DNA of 64,000 bases from Amblyornis subalaris (taxonomy: Eukaryota; Chordata; Aves; Passeriformes; Ptilonorhynchidae): NCBI GenBank assembly GCA_018881555.1, contig JACAXG010000110.1, positions 2,735,938 through 2,799,937 on the forward strand. The letters are read 5' to 3'. How positions within the stretch are numbered: position 1 is the first letter of the stretch; the number at the start of each line of letters is the position of its first letter. This document shows positions 1 through 13,019 of the stretch, piece by piece. Below the pieces are notes generated by a model. It had not been told where the DNA came from. It made no database searches and saw nothing but the letters and a program-made list of their open reading frames with translations. A program made the translations under genes and the position numbers.

Positions 1-3000
1 ACAGCTATGATGAAGACCCCACAAAAGGTGAGGTCTATCAGATCACTGGAAAAACAGAAGTAACCTCACTGGAACACTGGAAGACAGAATAGATCAAAGT
101 AGAGGAAATAGCTTCCAAGCAAAGGTGATCAGTGTGTTATTTCTGAGATCATTACTGAATTGCAGAGCTGCTCAGGAGAGCTGGCATCTGCAGCTTCGCA
201 TCTGCAATACATTTTCATATAAAAAGCAAAGCTTCTGTCTGTTCTTACTGGATTGTAACAAAAACTTTCCCGAAGATGAATATCAGCCCATGACTGGAAT
301 GTTTCAGAGTGACTTTCCTCAGTACCTGGAGGGACAGATATTTCACCTAAGATGATTCAAAACTATTGACAAGCTGCAAAGCCCAGACACAGGCTAAGTC
401 TGTATGAAGTCTGTACAAATTTAATAAGGACCAGTGAAACAGAACAAAGGTGTTGTATTGCCCCTTTGGCATGAGTCTTACGTGTGTACAATAGCAGTGT
501 CACGGGGACTTCAGAAACTCTACAAAGGAATGTGATTCTCTAACACTAAGAAGGGACTGGACTGCTGTACATATGGCATTTAGGTAAGGGAAACAATCAC
601 ATCCGTAAGATGCAGTTAAGCTGGACTGGAATTATGTGAAAGAAATGCACGTCATCCAGAAAAGCCGGCTATGATTCTTAGCACCTATGACTGATATATG
701 AAGGAAAGGGCACATCCAAAATGGATCACACCTGAAATGTCATAGCGGAAAGTGTATAAGGACAGGAGCAGTCGCCCATGCAATACACTTACAGAGGAAT
801 ATCATATCTAACTTGATCTCAGACGGTTCCTTGAAGGAAGACCTAGAAACACCCAATCACATACTGCAAGCTGTATTTGATGTCATTTCCAAGCCCACTG
901 ACATGCTGCAGATGTCAGCAGTTTTGGTGTTGGTGGGTGCAGTACAAGTTACGCAGACGTGAGTGGAAACATGCAGTGAATTGTACAGCTGATTACCAGA
1001 CACCAAAGCTTAGGCAAAGAGTATTTAACAAACAGTCAATATCTTCATTGACTCAACAGGTCGCAAGCACCTTGCAGCCTGAACAGACAGGAGCTGTGCT
1101 TCTCCCACAGTATTTTCTTCTAACCTACAAGCAAATGAGCTGTCAGAGAGAGCAATGCATGCCCATATTGAAGGAAAAAAGTCAACGATTCAGAGGCTCC
1201 ATCTTGCTCACCAGAACAATCCCTCCATATCAGACAGCATTACAAGGCCAGCTCAGTATCTATGTGTTGAAAGTATCAGGCTGGTGCACTACACACTTAG
1301 GGGTAAGTCACATCCTGCCATCCAAAGTAGCTTTCTTTAAAGCATGTGGGGCTGAAAGACACCACATCTACAAAGATTTAGGCAAGGTAAATTTTAATTA
1401 TCAGGCAGCAGAGTATGATCTACCCAAACATAAACAAATTCTGATGAAAAACTGGATCATCACAAAGTACAGGCACCAGTGGTTAAGAGCAGCCTCAGGG
1501 AACACGCCTAGGTGAAACACAGCTGAGCATGCAATGTGAGAGCTGGGGAGGAATTTTCTGAAGAAGTACTTTCTCTAAAACCTGCCCACTTCAGAGTAGC
1601 CAAGAGCTTGATGGTCTGAGTTTTTACATAGGAATTTCAAGATAATAATTCAGCTGCCTTTTCTTAGCAATAGAAGCATCATTGAACAGTAAGTACTAAC
1701 AGGAAAGAAGGTCTGGATCTCATCTCGTCCATCACTTTGCCCTGCTGGGAGCTCTGAAAACTCCAACAGTTCTCTTCTTGGAACCTACCAATTATCTTTT
1801 CTTAAAGGTGTTTGAAGTCCTGCCAATAATCAAGTATCAGAGTCCCAGGGACTGGAATTTTAGAAATATGGCTGGACTCAGTAATTTTTAGTTGGTTGTG
1901 GGTGGATAAGACAATCACTTTTTCATGCCAGAAGATCTTAGTCTTACCCCTGTTTGGAAGAGGATTGTCACTGAAATCTTCAGAAAATTCTGTAGGATTT
2001 AAATCCCTGGTGTCTTCCAAGAAGTACAGGGTCTAATAAGAACAGAGTGAATCTTCACCTGGTTCTTAACACAACTGAACAAAACTCATCAACAGCGTTA
2101 TGACCTTAGTACGGGGAAGATTTTGAGAAGGCTTTCAGAGACTATCATGAGACACCTTCAGAATTTCATAGAAGAAAGAAAAAAGAGTGGTGAATATCCT
2201 CCTGTGTGGCACATAATTAAATCTCAGTGGCGGGTGAAGCTGGTGACTCGGGGGGCACCATTACAGTATTTTAAAATAGCGGATGCTATTAAAGAGAGCA
2301 CATGGTCTTCACAAGTCTCAGCAAGTGACTGGACAAAGAAAGCAGCTTTTCTTGCTGTGGCAGGAGGCACTCCCTAGCCATGGAGCAGGGCTCTGTTTGG
2401 GACAGATGTTGTACAGGTGGAGACAGATGCCAGTCTCTGTGCCTTCACTTGTGCAACAGAGTGTCCTGCAACCCATGGATACCAACACCTCATCTGACCA
2501 AGACCCTTTCCCTACACCAGAACCCTTAGGGCTTTTCCTGTCTTGGCTACAAGGCTGCAGTGTGTGCCCATTTCTACAGCCTCTCTAGGTTCAGGTTCTG
2601 CTGAACGAGATGTCTGTTGAGAGGTGAAAGCTGACTCAAAGGAACTCACAGAATGGTGTTCAGACAACCTTTCCAGGAACTATCTTACCAATAACTTCCA
2701 AAATTGTCATTATCTTTGCTTGGGTTTTTATGAGTCAGTTCTCATCTTTGTGACGTAGAACCTAGCATTTGAGTTAAAATTGTTTAAAGCCAATAATATT
2801 TATGTGCTATGACAGGAACTGGATCTCTAGTGATAGTTTTTAAAACTAACAGATATTCTAACATCCACAAAGTTAAGACTCATGACAACTGGAAAAAATC
2901 AAAGCAGAATTAGCTGCACACACAGTTCGCAATAAAATCCCATTGTATATATCAGATATCTGCAATCATTGTCAAGAAGTAGGACATACTATGGCTAAAC

Positions 3001-3424
3001 TCCTCAGGAAATTCCAAACTACAGTCTTGGTAACCCCCCAGTTGTTCCACTAGTTGCCTGTCAATAAAGCCTAGGGATCTGAGAGGATATCCAGGTATAA
3101 AATTGCAATTTCTATTGCTTTAAGCCTGAAAGATGATACATGTTTTTCTAGCATCTTGTAGTATCTGGAATTCTCACTGGTGATCTTTCTGGCAGAGCCT
3201 TTTGTGGGACATGCTTTATTTGCTGCGATACTGCCACAGTGAATTTTCAGCTATATAAATGTGATGACAGCAGAACCTGATCTCCTGATGAATTCTGGCA
3301 TCTTTTTATTATAGAGTCTCTTGACCATTCTGGTCCTTTTTCATGTCTACTACAAAAGCTGCTAATGGAAGGCAATAAATGCAAAGAAAGTTCTTTCTCC
3401 CTTATTTTTCTGATCATGTTACAG
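1..3424. other. Intergenic sequence, left end
   Basis: No gene, RNA or recognised repeat can be supported. The open frames at 877-1515 and 2123-2377 (84 codons) are unexplained. Confidence 0.6.
877..1515 (+). other. Unexplained 212-codon open frame
   Basis: An ATG-initiated frame with a Cys/Trp-rich start (CCRCQQFWCWW) and no domain, signal peptide or repeat that I recognise. It is the longest open frame outside CMYA5 and the 248-codon frame that lies antisense to the Topors-like relic. Amino-acid composition is not clearly protein-like and a splice-donor-like GGGGTAAGT lies inside it at about 1300. It could be chance, an exon of a long non-coding RNA, or a relic of a mobile element. I do not assign a function. 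Confidence 0.15.
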
Positions 3425-4592
3425 AATAGGTAATGTTGGAAGGGACCACAGTGAGTCATCTGATCAAACCTCCCTGCTCCAGCAGGGTTATCCCAGAGCT
3501 CATTGCACAGGATTGCATCCACACAGTTCTTGAATATCTCCAGTGAGGGAGACTCCACAACCTCTCTGGACAATCTGTTCCAGTGCATGGTCACCTGCAC
3601 ATTAAAGAAGTTCTTCCTTGTGTTCAGGTGCAACTTCCTGTGCATCAGTTTCTGCCCATTGTCTCTTGCCCTATTTCTTGACACCCCTGAGAAGAGCCTG
3701 GTCCATCCTCTTGACACCCTCCCTTCAGATACTTGTATACATTGATGGGGTCCCATCTCAGTTGTATCTCCTTGAGGCTGAACGGACCCAGCTCGCCCAG
3801 CCTTTCCTCATAATAGAGATGCTCCAGACCCCTTATAATCTTTGTAGGCTCCACAGGACTTGCTCCAAGAGCTCCTTGTCTCTCTCATCCTGAGGAGCCC
3901 AGAACTGGACGCATCACTCCAGGTGAGGCCTCACCAGGACTGAGTAGAGGGGCAGGATCACCTTCCATGACCTGCTGGCAATGCTCTGCATAATGCCACT
4001 CAGGATACCATTGGCCTTGGCCACAAGGACACACTGCTGGGTCGTGGACAGTTTGTTGTCCATCAGGACCCCCATGTTCTTCTCTGAGAGCTGCTCCCCA
4101 GCAGGTCAGCCCCAGCCTGTGCTGGTGCCTGGGGTTGTTCCTCCTCAGTGCAGGACCCTGCACTTGCCTTTGCTGAATTTCTGACAATTCTTCTCTGCCC
4201 ATCTCTCCAACCAGCTGAGGTCCCTCTGAAGGCCTGCAGAGCCCGCTGGGGTATCAGCCACTGCTCCCAGCTTTATGTCCTCGGTGAATTCACTGAGGAG
4301 GCATCTGGCCTTCTTACAAGTCTTACAAGGATGAACAAGTTAAACAGTACAGCATTGAACCTTAGGTGACATCAACTAGACTCTATGCCACTGTCTACAA
4401 CCCTCCGGGATCTGCCATTCAGATCACTGAATGCCATTCATTCACTTCTCAAGCCACCTAATTTTCCACTCATCTAGTCCACACTTGCTGAATTTGCCTC
4501 TGAGGATGTTGTGAGACACAGTGTCAAAAGCCTCGCTGAAGTCGAGGTAGACGTTATCCACTGTTCTCCCCTCATCCACAAGAAGCAAACTA
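3425..4592 (-). mobile_element. CR1 LINE, 5'-truncated, minus strand
   Basis: The minus strand encodes fragments of CR1 ORF2: YLDFSEAFDTVSHNIL (reverse transcriptase) near 4505-4560, NNPRHQHRLGL near 4110-4150, [13 protein letters not shown] and [15 protein letters not shown] near 3715-3830, and FHLNMRKNFF-type and REVVESPSLEIFKN segments near 3510-3640. The frame is broken by several shifts. The 3' end near 3425 lacks a clean octamer tail. The element is dead and old. Confidence 0.9.
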
Positions 4593-7500
4593 AGAGATGG
4601 CACAGAGCTTGACTTTGTTGTAGCATTCCTAAGGAGAAAGGTTTGGTCAAAATGCTCTCAAAAAGTGGAATAAAAAAGGTTGAAATCTAGGCACCAAATA
4701 CATTTCTATCAGTCCTAAATACAAAACAAATACAAAATTCTAGAATGCTACTACTAGAATATGCTCAACTCTAATACAAGTTCTAGATAATGTGAGTCTT
4801 GCCTGGTGCTCTTTCCATGGTACAGAGGTTTGGAGGAACTTTTAGTTTTTAGGCTCAAGTTTTCCCTGATTGTGCTCAGAAAACCGCTTCCCAGAAGACA
4901 CAGAGACAGAGGAGATCAGGTGAGGAGGTGGTCATAGTTTTAATTTTTTTTTCTCTGTTAGTCTGTGTAGCAAAGGCAATGCTAGATAGAGGCTTATTTC
5001 TGATTTTAAAAAGGAGAACCAAAATTCTCCTTCCCTGTTCATTGCAAGTTATGGCCAGAGTATTTTCTTATCATGGATGGTGAAACAGAGTTTTAAACCA
5101 CAAAATAAGTGCAAAATAGCTAGAAACTGACTCAGCAGAGGAAGTCTGCATGATGCCATTTCTCTATTCCTGCTTTTGCTTGTTTTAGGTGGATGTTACA
5201 CAGTAAGGGCACACAACAGCAGGATCCAAGGTAGAAGGGAGTTTGCCGTAGGAGAGCATCTTTCTTGGCCAAGAAAGAAAGAAAAGATCACAAAGGGGTT
5301 GCTTTTTTGCATAAGAAGGAAAAAGCAAGGAGGAAGCACCCTCTACTTCCTAAGTGCAAGGAGAAGCTGATAGCCATGGGAGGCGTGTAGCTTGTGCTTT
5401 GTCAGACGTCAGGGGCAAAAAGATGAGCAGGTATAGGTTTTAGCAGGGACTGTGGGACAGTCTAATCCAATACAACAGCAATACGAGGAGATAGATACAG
5501 CAGAGTGCTCACAAGCTAATCAGACTAACCACTTCGGGCTAAGTGTGTTTTCTGTGACACTCCCACTTCCTCACTAACCCTTGTTTCTCCTTGTTTGTTC
5601 CCTGCAGAGTTTTCAGTGTGTCTTCTTGGATGACCATACTTAGAGGAACATTCCACAGTTCCTCTATCCTTGCTCAGCTGTTCACTGCTTGGTATGTGAT
5701 ACAGAATCATTGATACATGCACACTGCTTTCCAAAAGCAGGAGGCAACCACACACTGTGCTGACATGCACACAGAGATGATTATGCAGTGATGTAGTTTA
5801 GTTAGAACATCCAGTGTAGTTTAGCCATCTTCTTTAGACTTCGAAGACTGCTCTACTGGGAAGGGGTTATTCCATGGTCTCTCAAACTAGTTATTCAAGT
5901 GTTTTTGTATGGCTGCTCTTGTTCGACTGCAACTATAATGAGGCAGATGTTTGAGGCTGATACATCCCCGTGCTGCTACAAAGGATCCGCCTTCACTTCC
6001 CAGCATGAATTCCTAGCTCACAGTGACCTGTACTATGTATTATGAAGGTCATTTAGCAACACGTAGGAAGAAAAAACACTTTGTAGCTTTCTGCAAGCCC
6101 TGGATTATAATCAAACTATGAACATCACATTTCTCCACTAATATACAGACCTCCAGACTGATGGGTCATAGGAGCCTCAGCTGTTCCTGTGGCAATTACT
6201 GGCTTCCAAGAAAAAAATTAAGAGTTCTTTTCTGCAATGTCTCAGTAATGAAGAGGACAAGAAAATAGATGGTAAACACATTATTCATGTGGAGAATCAG
6301 CTATTTTGCAGTTCTGGGAAAAGAAATTCTTCTAATTTTGATGTTGGAGTCTGTAGACAATCACTCCAACATAGTTGCTTTTATCATCGTAATAATATGT
6401 TTTTCTTTCCTAGTGCTTATTTTCCTCGCTGGTAGATATGACGCATTATGCTCTTGGGTTCTTTAAGAGCTCTTTTTTCTCTCTCTCAGTGGTGCTTTCT
6501 AAAACCATTTTTATCTAGTCCTCATTTCACTGCTTAAGCATTTGTAATGTTCTAGCATTCCATTTATTTTAATTGAAAGCTTAGCCAATTCAATAGAGTC
6601 TGTTTGCTCCCTGTTTAAACTGGTGATGTGGCAGAATTAGAATCTGATCCAGGCTGCTGTGGGGTTGCTGGCTTATCTTGGTGGGAGAGCTGGAACTCAG
6701 TGCTAAATCTCTGCAAGAAGAAACTGTTTTAAACCCGTGCAGATTCCTCAGAGTGGTCCCTCCCACTGGAAAGGAAAACAGCACAGAAAGACGGTGGTGC
6801 TCATCAATTGTGTGACTAGAGCAGGGTCTTCTGAGAGGAGCAGCCTCTGAGCAGCTTCTAGCTCCACTGACTGCCATATGATACCCTTAATAAAAATAAA
6901 ACTCTGAGTGTGCCCTGGCTAATCCAGGATGAGGGCTTTCCCCCTTGATCATATGTAACTGGTATAAAATTCCAGGTTTTAGTGCCTCTGCACTCATAGC
7001 TGGTCCTCAGTGGACAAGAGAGGAGCTTTTCTGCCTGTCTTGGGCTTGAGGTGAGTTGGAGAGCTGGCATCTAAGGGAGCAGAGTCTCCAGGAACCTGCA
7101 GCACTGTCAGGAATGCGACGTGAACAAACACCATGAGCTGCTGGTGTTGCCATTAAGCACTGTCCCATTAAGCAGTATCCTTTGCTAGAAATAGCAGCAG
7201 TCTCAAACATCTGCCTTTGGGAAGTATTTCAGTTAGAAACTTTTTTCCAATGTAGTAAGGAAAACAAGGTGTTAAAAAGTGCAACACTGAAGTAAAAAAA
7301 TGTGGTGTTGGTGTGATTTAAGCTGGAGAAAAACAAGTAAAGAAAAAAGTACACCAGAGAGTTAACTTTTTTTTTTAAAGAAACAAAACACCCCCCCCCC
7401 CCCCCCCCAAAACAACACAAACAAAAAACCAACCAACCAACAAAAGAAGCCCACAAACTGTTTCTCCCTTATAGGACTGTTGTGAAAGAGACTTACTAGT

Positions 7501-8064
7501 AAAGGGCCTGCCGTATATTGCACCAGTTCAAAGGAAGGAGCAGTTTGCTCCTTCACTGTGCTACCATTTGAGTAAGTGTCCTGTTGGAATTGTCAGTTAT
7601 TAATATGATGTGATTCATTAAGTACAAGAGTTTGGAGAGAACTCAGCATTTGGAAAAGGAAGGTTATTCAAATCATAATGCACTCCAGCTCCAGATGCAA
7701 TCCCTGTCTAAAGCTGTTGTCGGAAGATACCCAGACAGAGAAGTTGTACTGAGAGTTTTCAAATGCCATGATGCTCAAGTCAGGACCTGATTGGCAGAGC
7801 ACCCACAGTTCTCTCTTGAAGGCTCAGCTCAGCTCTCTGTTTTTGTTTATTGTGCTCTTCTAAACTGCCTGGTAACCTAAGGCTTGAACCAAGTGAATAA
7901 AGTGAAGGAAAATATTTTTCCTTCAAGTATTCTCATAAAACTCTAGCTGAATTCTTAACTCCAATGTGGTATTGGGTAGCTAAAGTACCTAGTATCCAGC
8001 TTAAACTATCCAAGATACTGGTGCAGCCTAAGCTATCCAGCATACCGATGTAGTCTGTAGCAGG
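4593..8064. other. Intergenic sequence
   Basis: AT-rich, apparently unique DNA with the poly-C tract near 7.4 kb. I see no exons and no RNA genes. Confidence 0.65.
7391..7442. repeat. Poly-C (18) followed by AAC/AACC low-complexity
   Basis: Eighteen consecutive C at 7391-7408, then A-rich sequence and AACC units to about 7442. On the minus strand the G run could form a G-quadruplex. Run length is prone to sequencing error. Confidence 0.9.
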
Positions 8065-8195
8065 AGTATCTGAGTTCAAGAAGTGGTTGACAACACTCTC
8101 AGGCACAGAGAGTCTCCTGCAGAGGACCAGGAGTTGGACTCAATGATCCTGATGGGTTCTTTCCAACTCAGCATATGCTATGATTCTATGATCTC
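8065..8195 (+). mobile_element. CR1 3' end fragment, plus strand
   Basis: The sequence ends with GAGTTGGACTCAATGATCCT, TTCCAACTCAGCATATGC and TATGATTCTATGAT, the CR1 3' UTR and octamer tail. It is short and non-coding. Confidence 0.85.
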
Positions 8196-11100
8196 TCTTT
8201 TCTCCATTGTGTTTCCAGATGATCAAACATCCTGCACATAGTGGATTCAAATTCCTAGAACCTAATCTTCTGTTTTCCAGAGGATATGAAACATTACCTT
8301 AGGTCATAAGACATACTCCCTGCATAAGGTACTTCATCCCACAGAACAGAGTTAAAACCTATCCTAAGCCAGATATTTGTGAACAACAGGTCTGGATTTG
8401 GTCTCTCCCAGGTGGAGTCTGCTAATAGACAAGAGATTATCTCAATACATTACTTTGTCAACTTGATTGTGCCTTAGTTTTCTATGTCATTTTTTACTTC
8501 TTTTTATTTTTCCTTGATGAGTGGTTTTTTTGCCCTCCGTCTTTTCGAGGTCTCCACTTGTCTTTATGTTAAAGTGCAAGCTTCTTACTCATGGTAGCTG
8601 CACTCTCCCAACTTGTGAGAGGTTCCATTTTGAACAAAAAAATTAATGCTTTCAGCAAACAAAATCTATTTTGTATTCTGGGCAGAATATAAAAAAAAAA
8701 TCATCTAAATATCATTATTCCAGCTTTTTTTTTTTTTCAAAAGAAAACCCCAATAGGATTCCAGATCCACATCTGTCAAGCATATACGCAGACCAGAACC
8801 ATGCCACTGAACAGTAAACTGTTGAAAAAACTTGCTATCAAAATTTTCCTGATACATTGAGGTATTAGCTGATGTAAAAAACTATTCACCTTACCTGGAC
8901 ACAAGTGATTACACCATCAGTAAAAACAAACATAATTTTTCCAAACATAATGAGTTAAGGCAAGTCCATTCATTTCTGCTTAATAAGGATCCCAAACTGT
9001 TTTGCAAGTATGCTGTTTTTTTCTTAAATCCTATCAGTGCAAATAGGCAGAAACCAATTAGGAGTTTATTAGTGTATTAAGGTGTTATTAATTCTTATTA
9101 TATTCTTATTCTTATGTAATGAATCAATGTTTCTGCATTAGCCTTCAGTCACTGATTAAGCAACACACTTACACACAGACTTAACTCTAATTATGGAAAC
9201 AGTCCTCTGAAGTTAGTCATGTGTTCAAGCATGTAAATTATAAAATGCATGTCATGTTTGTATTGTAAGAGCTATAATACCAAAGATTCTCTGAAGCAAG
9301 GAACATTCAAGCTGACATCTCTCCTACTGTTGTAGCTTTTCAGAAGGTGCAGATACTTCCATTCCCTTTTCTGTCCCCACGGCTGTGTTGTTAGGTAATG
9401 GTAGATCAATCCAGAACAGCCTTGTGGGAAGAGCAGCAAAGAAAACTGTGGCAGGCCTTAGGGCAGGGTGTTAGGCAGCAGGGCAACCACGGGAGAGGAG
9501 ACATGCCCTCTTGGACTCACACCCTCTTGGAGCCCTGGCACCACCGTGTGGCTCTGAGCCATCCGCGCGCCAGAGTGAGCAGCAAGGAATGCCTTAAGCC
9601 TGTAGCATGGCGAGGCATGATGAGGGTACTCGACAAAGAGCTCTCTCTGAATGGGAGATGAGCAGAATATACCTCTCACTGAGGTTCAGGCCTCCAGCCC
9701 ATGAGGAAGACAAGCATGGCTGAGCAGTGCCTCTGGAGTGGTCGTGACTGCAGCCAATGCCAGGCTGAGCCACGTGCTCTCCAGCTGGCCCAGTGGAGCT
9801 CGCTGCCACTGCTAGCAGGGCCTGCAGCCTGGTTAGTCCTGACACAGGCAGCACCACTGCTCACAGGGTTTCTGCTCTACCACATTAGCACAGCCTGCTC
9901 TAGCCATCACATGATGATTTTTCCCAGTCAGCAGCCAGAATACTTTCTTTGGAGGCCTGTCACTGTCTCAGAGATATAATAATTACATCCTTCACAAGAT
10001 ATGACTTTCTCAGGAGCTGGTCTGAGGCTCTGGAGGTTGCTCTTCAGCCGTGCCAGGAGCCAGGGAGCATCTCAAAGCTCAACGGTATTTGCTCAGTGTG
10101 AAGAGTGCTTTCTAGAGTTTTCCTTCTCTGTGTGGTTACACAACAAAACCAAAGCAAAACAACCTTCTCTAAACAATTTCAAGAGCTCACCAGACCATAA
10201 ACCACAATCATACCAGTCTCTCTCTTTGGCAGAAGAGTGTGGCATTATGAACAATATACCAGAACTGTTAATTTTATTTTTCATCAGTTCTGGAAAGTGT
10301 TTGGGTGTCAGAGCAGTACACAGCAGGTTTAGATGCAATGCTAAGTCTATCTCAGCTCCCTAGAGGAACAAGATGGGATTAATTGTCATGCGAACACTCC
10401 CATCACAGTTACTTGGGACTTGTTTTCGCATATAAGTAGTCAATATGCTCTTGGAGGAACTTGCACAGCCTCACTTGAACACCCTGAATTGGTGTCTGAA
10501 TTGGAGATGTAGACTTGGGCTCATCTTTTTCTATCTTTGGTCATCTGTCTTAGTTGATAAGGCTGGACATACAAGTGCTCTTCGACTGGCTAAAAAAACT
10601 GGGGGGAACCTGTAGAGGCCAAGTTGGCCCTACTGAAAGCTGAATCATCATCTCAGGTGCCACCTCTCTCCACTCACACCACACCTTTCACTGGGCAAGC
10701 ACACTTCTAACTTAGGCATCTCACTCAAGTGTGCCTTGCATCATCCATATGGTTCTGTACAGACCAGTGCTGATGTACCCAGGGAGATGCCTTTAAGTGT
10801 TTGTTCTCAAGCTTTGGGATCAATACCAGTAATTTGTGCCTAAATTTTAACCATTACTGTGCTTTAAATCTGCCAGAAGCAAGACAATATATTCTCTTGC
10901 TAACAATATCCTTCTCTCTTGTTGTTGACAAGCCTTTCCAATGGCCTCCTTAAACTAGCTCAGGTTAAATATATACAAATTATTTTAAAATAAGAAACTT
11001 TCAGAAGAAGGAAATCAGAGTCTACACTACTGTGGCAGAACATATATCCAGCAGCGCTGAATGCAAGCAGAGAGCTTATTGCTGTGGGAGGCACTGCACT

Positions 11101-11857
11101 ATGGCAGTTGCTTGCCTTTCATGTGAACAAAGTGCAAGGAGAAAAGGCTCCTGCACAAAGCATGGCACAAGACACTCTCCAGTGTGCCAAGTCTCTGTCC
11201 TGACCCCAAGTAGGCTGCAGCACTGAACTTCAGATTTAAGAGAACTGCAGTATGAGGACTGAGGAGGCTTAGAGAAATTTCTCAAGTGGTAGAGCAATTA
11301 AAGGCTGTGGAAATGTCTCACAGGTTGATTCAGAGAATTCAGGTCAGCGTCATCCTGTTCACTTAATTGACCACAGATTCCAAGGGAGAAGCCTGACTTT
11401 AATCTGGGTGGATGTGCTTCCCAGTATGTCCACTTATCTCTGAAGTGTCCATTTCTCATATGAATCTTATTATTTTTCCATCTTGTGCTCTTTGATCTGT
11501 AAAGGATAGAAAGTCCTTCACTGTAGGACCATTCTTCCGCTATTTCCTCCCTGTGGATGTGTATGGTATGACATTTATAGATGAAAGCTTTTATGTGTGT
11601 ACTTACGTGGATGGGAAGTCAGTGGTTAGGCTGAGACACACCTGGAAGTGTGTTCTTACTTCAAGTCCATTTTCTGCCTACATACATCATCTTTTTTGGC
11701 TCTTTCTGACGGTTTCATTCCAATACTATTTTAGGGTTTTCATGACTTTTCACCTCTTCCATCCATTCCTTTCCATTCATTTACCTGTTCCTTCTCTAAG
11801 CTCCCTGAACACCTTTGTTTCCCACACAGAGGTGGCAGCATAGGGGTTTCTTGTCTT

Positions 11858-11878
11858 TTCTTTTTTTTTTTTTTTTTT
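11858..11878. repeat. Poly-T run
   Basis: A run of about 20 T. It could be the A-tail of a minus-strand retrocopy, but the sequence to its right shows no recognisable transcript. Similar shorter runs occur near 8723, 14300 and 20803. Confidence 0.6.
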
Positions 11879-12973
11879 GTCCCTGTCCCCACTACGTATT
11901 TTTCTTCTTTTAGTTACCCCTTCTGAATCACTTTTCTGTTTTGGACTTTGCAGAACCATTATCCTCTGAATTGTCTTTGCTCTTGACTATTCAACACCCT
12001 CCGGGCTGACTCAGCCCAGGCTGTGTGGGAATTGATTGGGAATGAATCAGCAGCTCAGCGCTCAGAAGGGAATTAACAATCTATTTACTCTCAGATGATT
12101 CCTGTCTCTCCACCTCCATCTCCAATGACCATTTTCCAAATAAAACTATTTATAATCCTCAGATATATGAACAGGCAGAGTTCTAGAGAGGGGCTGTAAA
12201 AGTTACGTTAAGGCAGTAGGTGGCTGAAACCATTAAAAGTTTCAAGTGGCAATGGCTAAAATTAGTCCAAGTGGAGAGAAGATTATTAGCTAGGAGACTT
12301 ATGGGTCCTACGCAGCAGGTGGTCTGTTTCCAGAAATCAAAATGTTCTAAAAACCAGCAAATATCTTTCACATTCAAGTGTTATTTTTATTCAACTCCAA
12401 TTACAAAAATGGTCTTTCCTCATGCAGAAGTATCAGAAAGCAGTAACAGCAACAAGTACATATAGAGGGTGGGAACTTTCACAGTATACAGAAACTTTTT
12501 ATGATAGTAAGTGCTGTTTTGAGTACTGAATTTCAAGAACAAAGGCCCTTTTCAGACACATACTTGGAGCAGTAAAGGATGAAAACCACAGAATATGCAG
12601 AAGCTGTTCTTCAGCAAAGTCAGTTTCCTCTACCTCTGCCTCTGGGAAAACACTCTTGTTAGTAGGATGCTTCATAATTTTTTTCCAGTGATTAATTTTA
12701 TTGTACAGCCTTCTGTTCCCACAACATGGGATGCATGAACATGAGGGAATATACTGTCTACTGCTGACAAGGGGAATAAACCAGGATCTAGTCTACTAGA
12801 GTCAAAGTCTTACAAAGGCAAAAAGGTGATACAAGAGCATTGATTCTGCAGAGGAGAAGAAACAGTTTCTCAATGACTATTTCCGTAATAGCTGCGGTCT
12901 GAACTTGCCTGATGCCCCTCTAGTGAGGTCTTCCCACTTTTTGCAATGTAATTGTAATGAACTTGTTCTGTTT

Positions 12974-13019
12974 TGTTCCCCTTTAAAATTACTGATTGCA
13001 GTAATTTTAAAGGAGAACA
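12974..13019. repeat. Near-perfect inverted repeat (hairpin)
   Basis: The left arm TGTTCCCCTTTAAAATTACTG (given as TGTTCC then CCTTTAAAATTACTG) pairs with the right arm CAGTAATTTTAAAGG then AGAACA around a 4-base loop ATTG. Fifteen inner pairs are perfect, then one mismatch, then five more pairs. No flanking target-site duplication is evident. Confidence 0.85.

Noticed and set aside
3247..3756. 169-codon minus-strand open frame as a gene
   Set aside because: It is the CR1 ORF2 C-terminus reading into flanking DNA.
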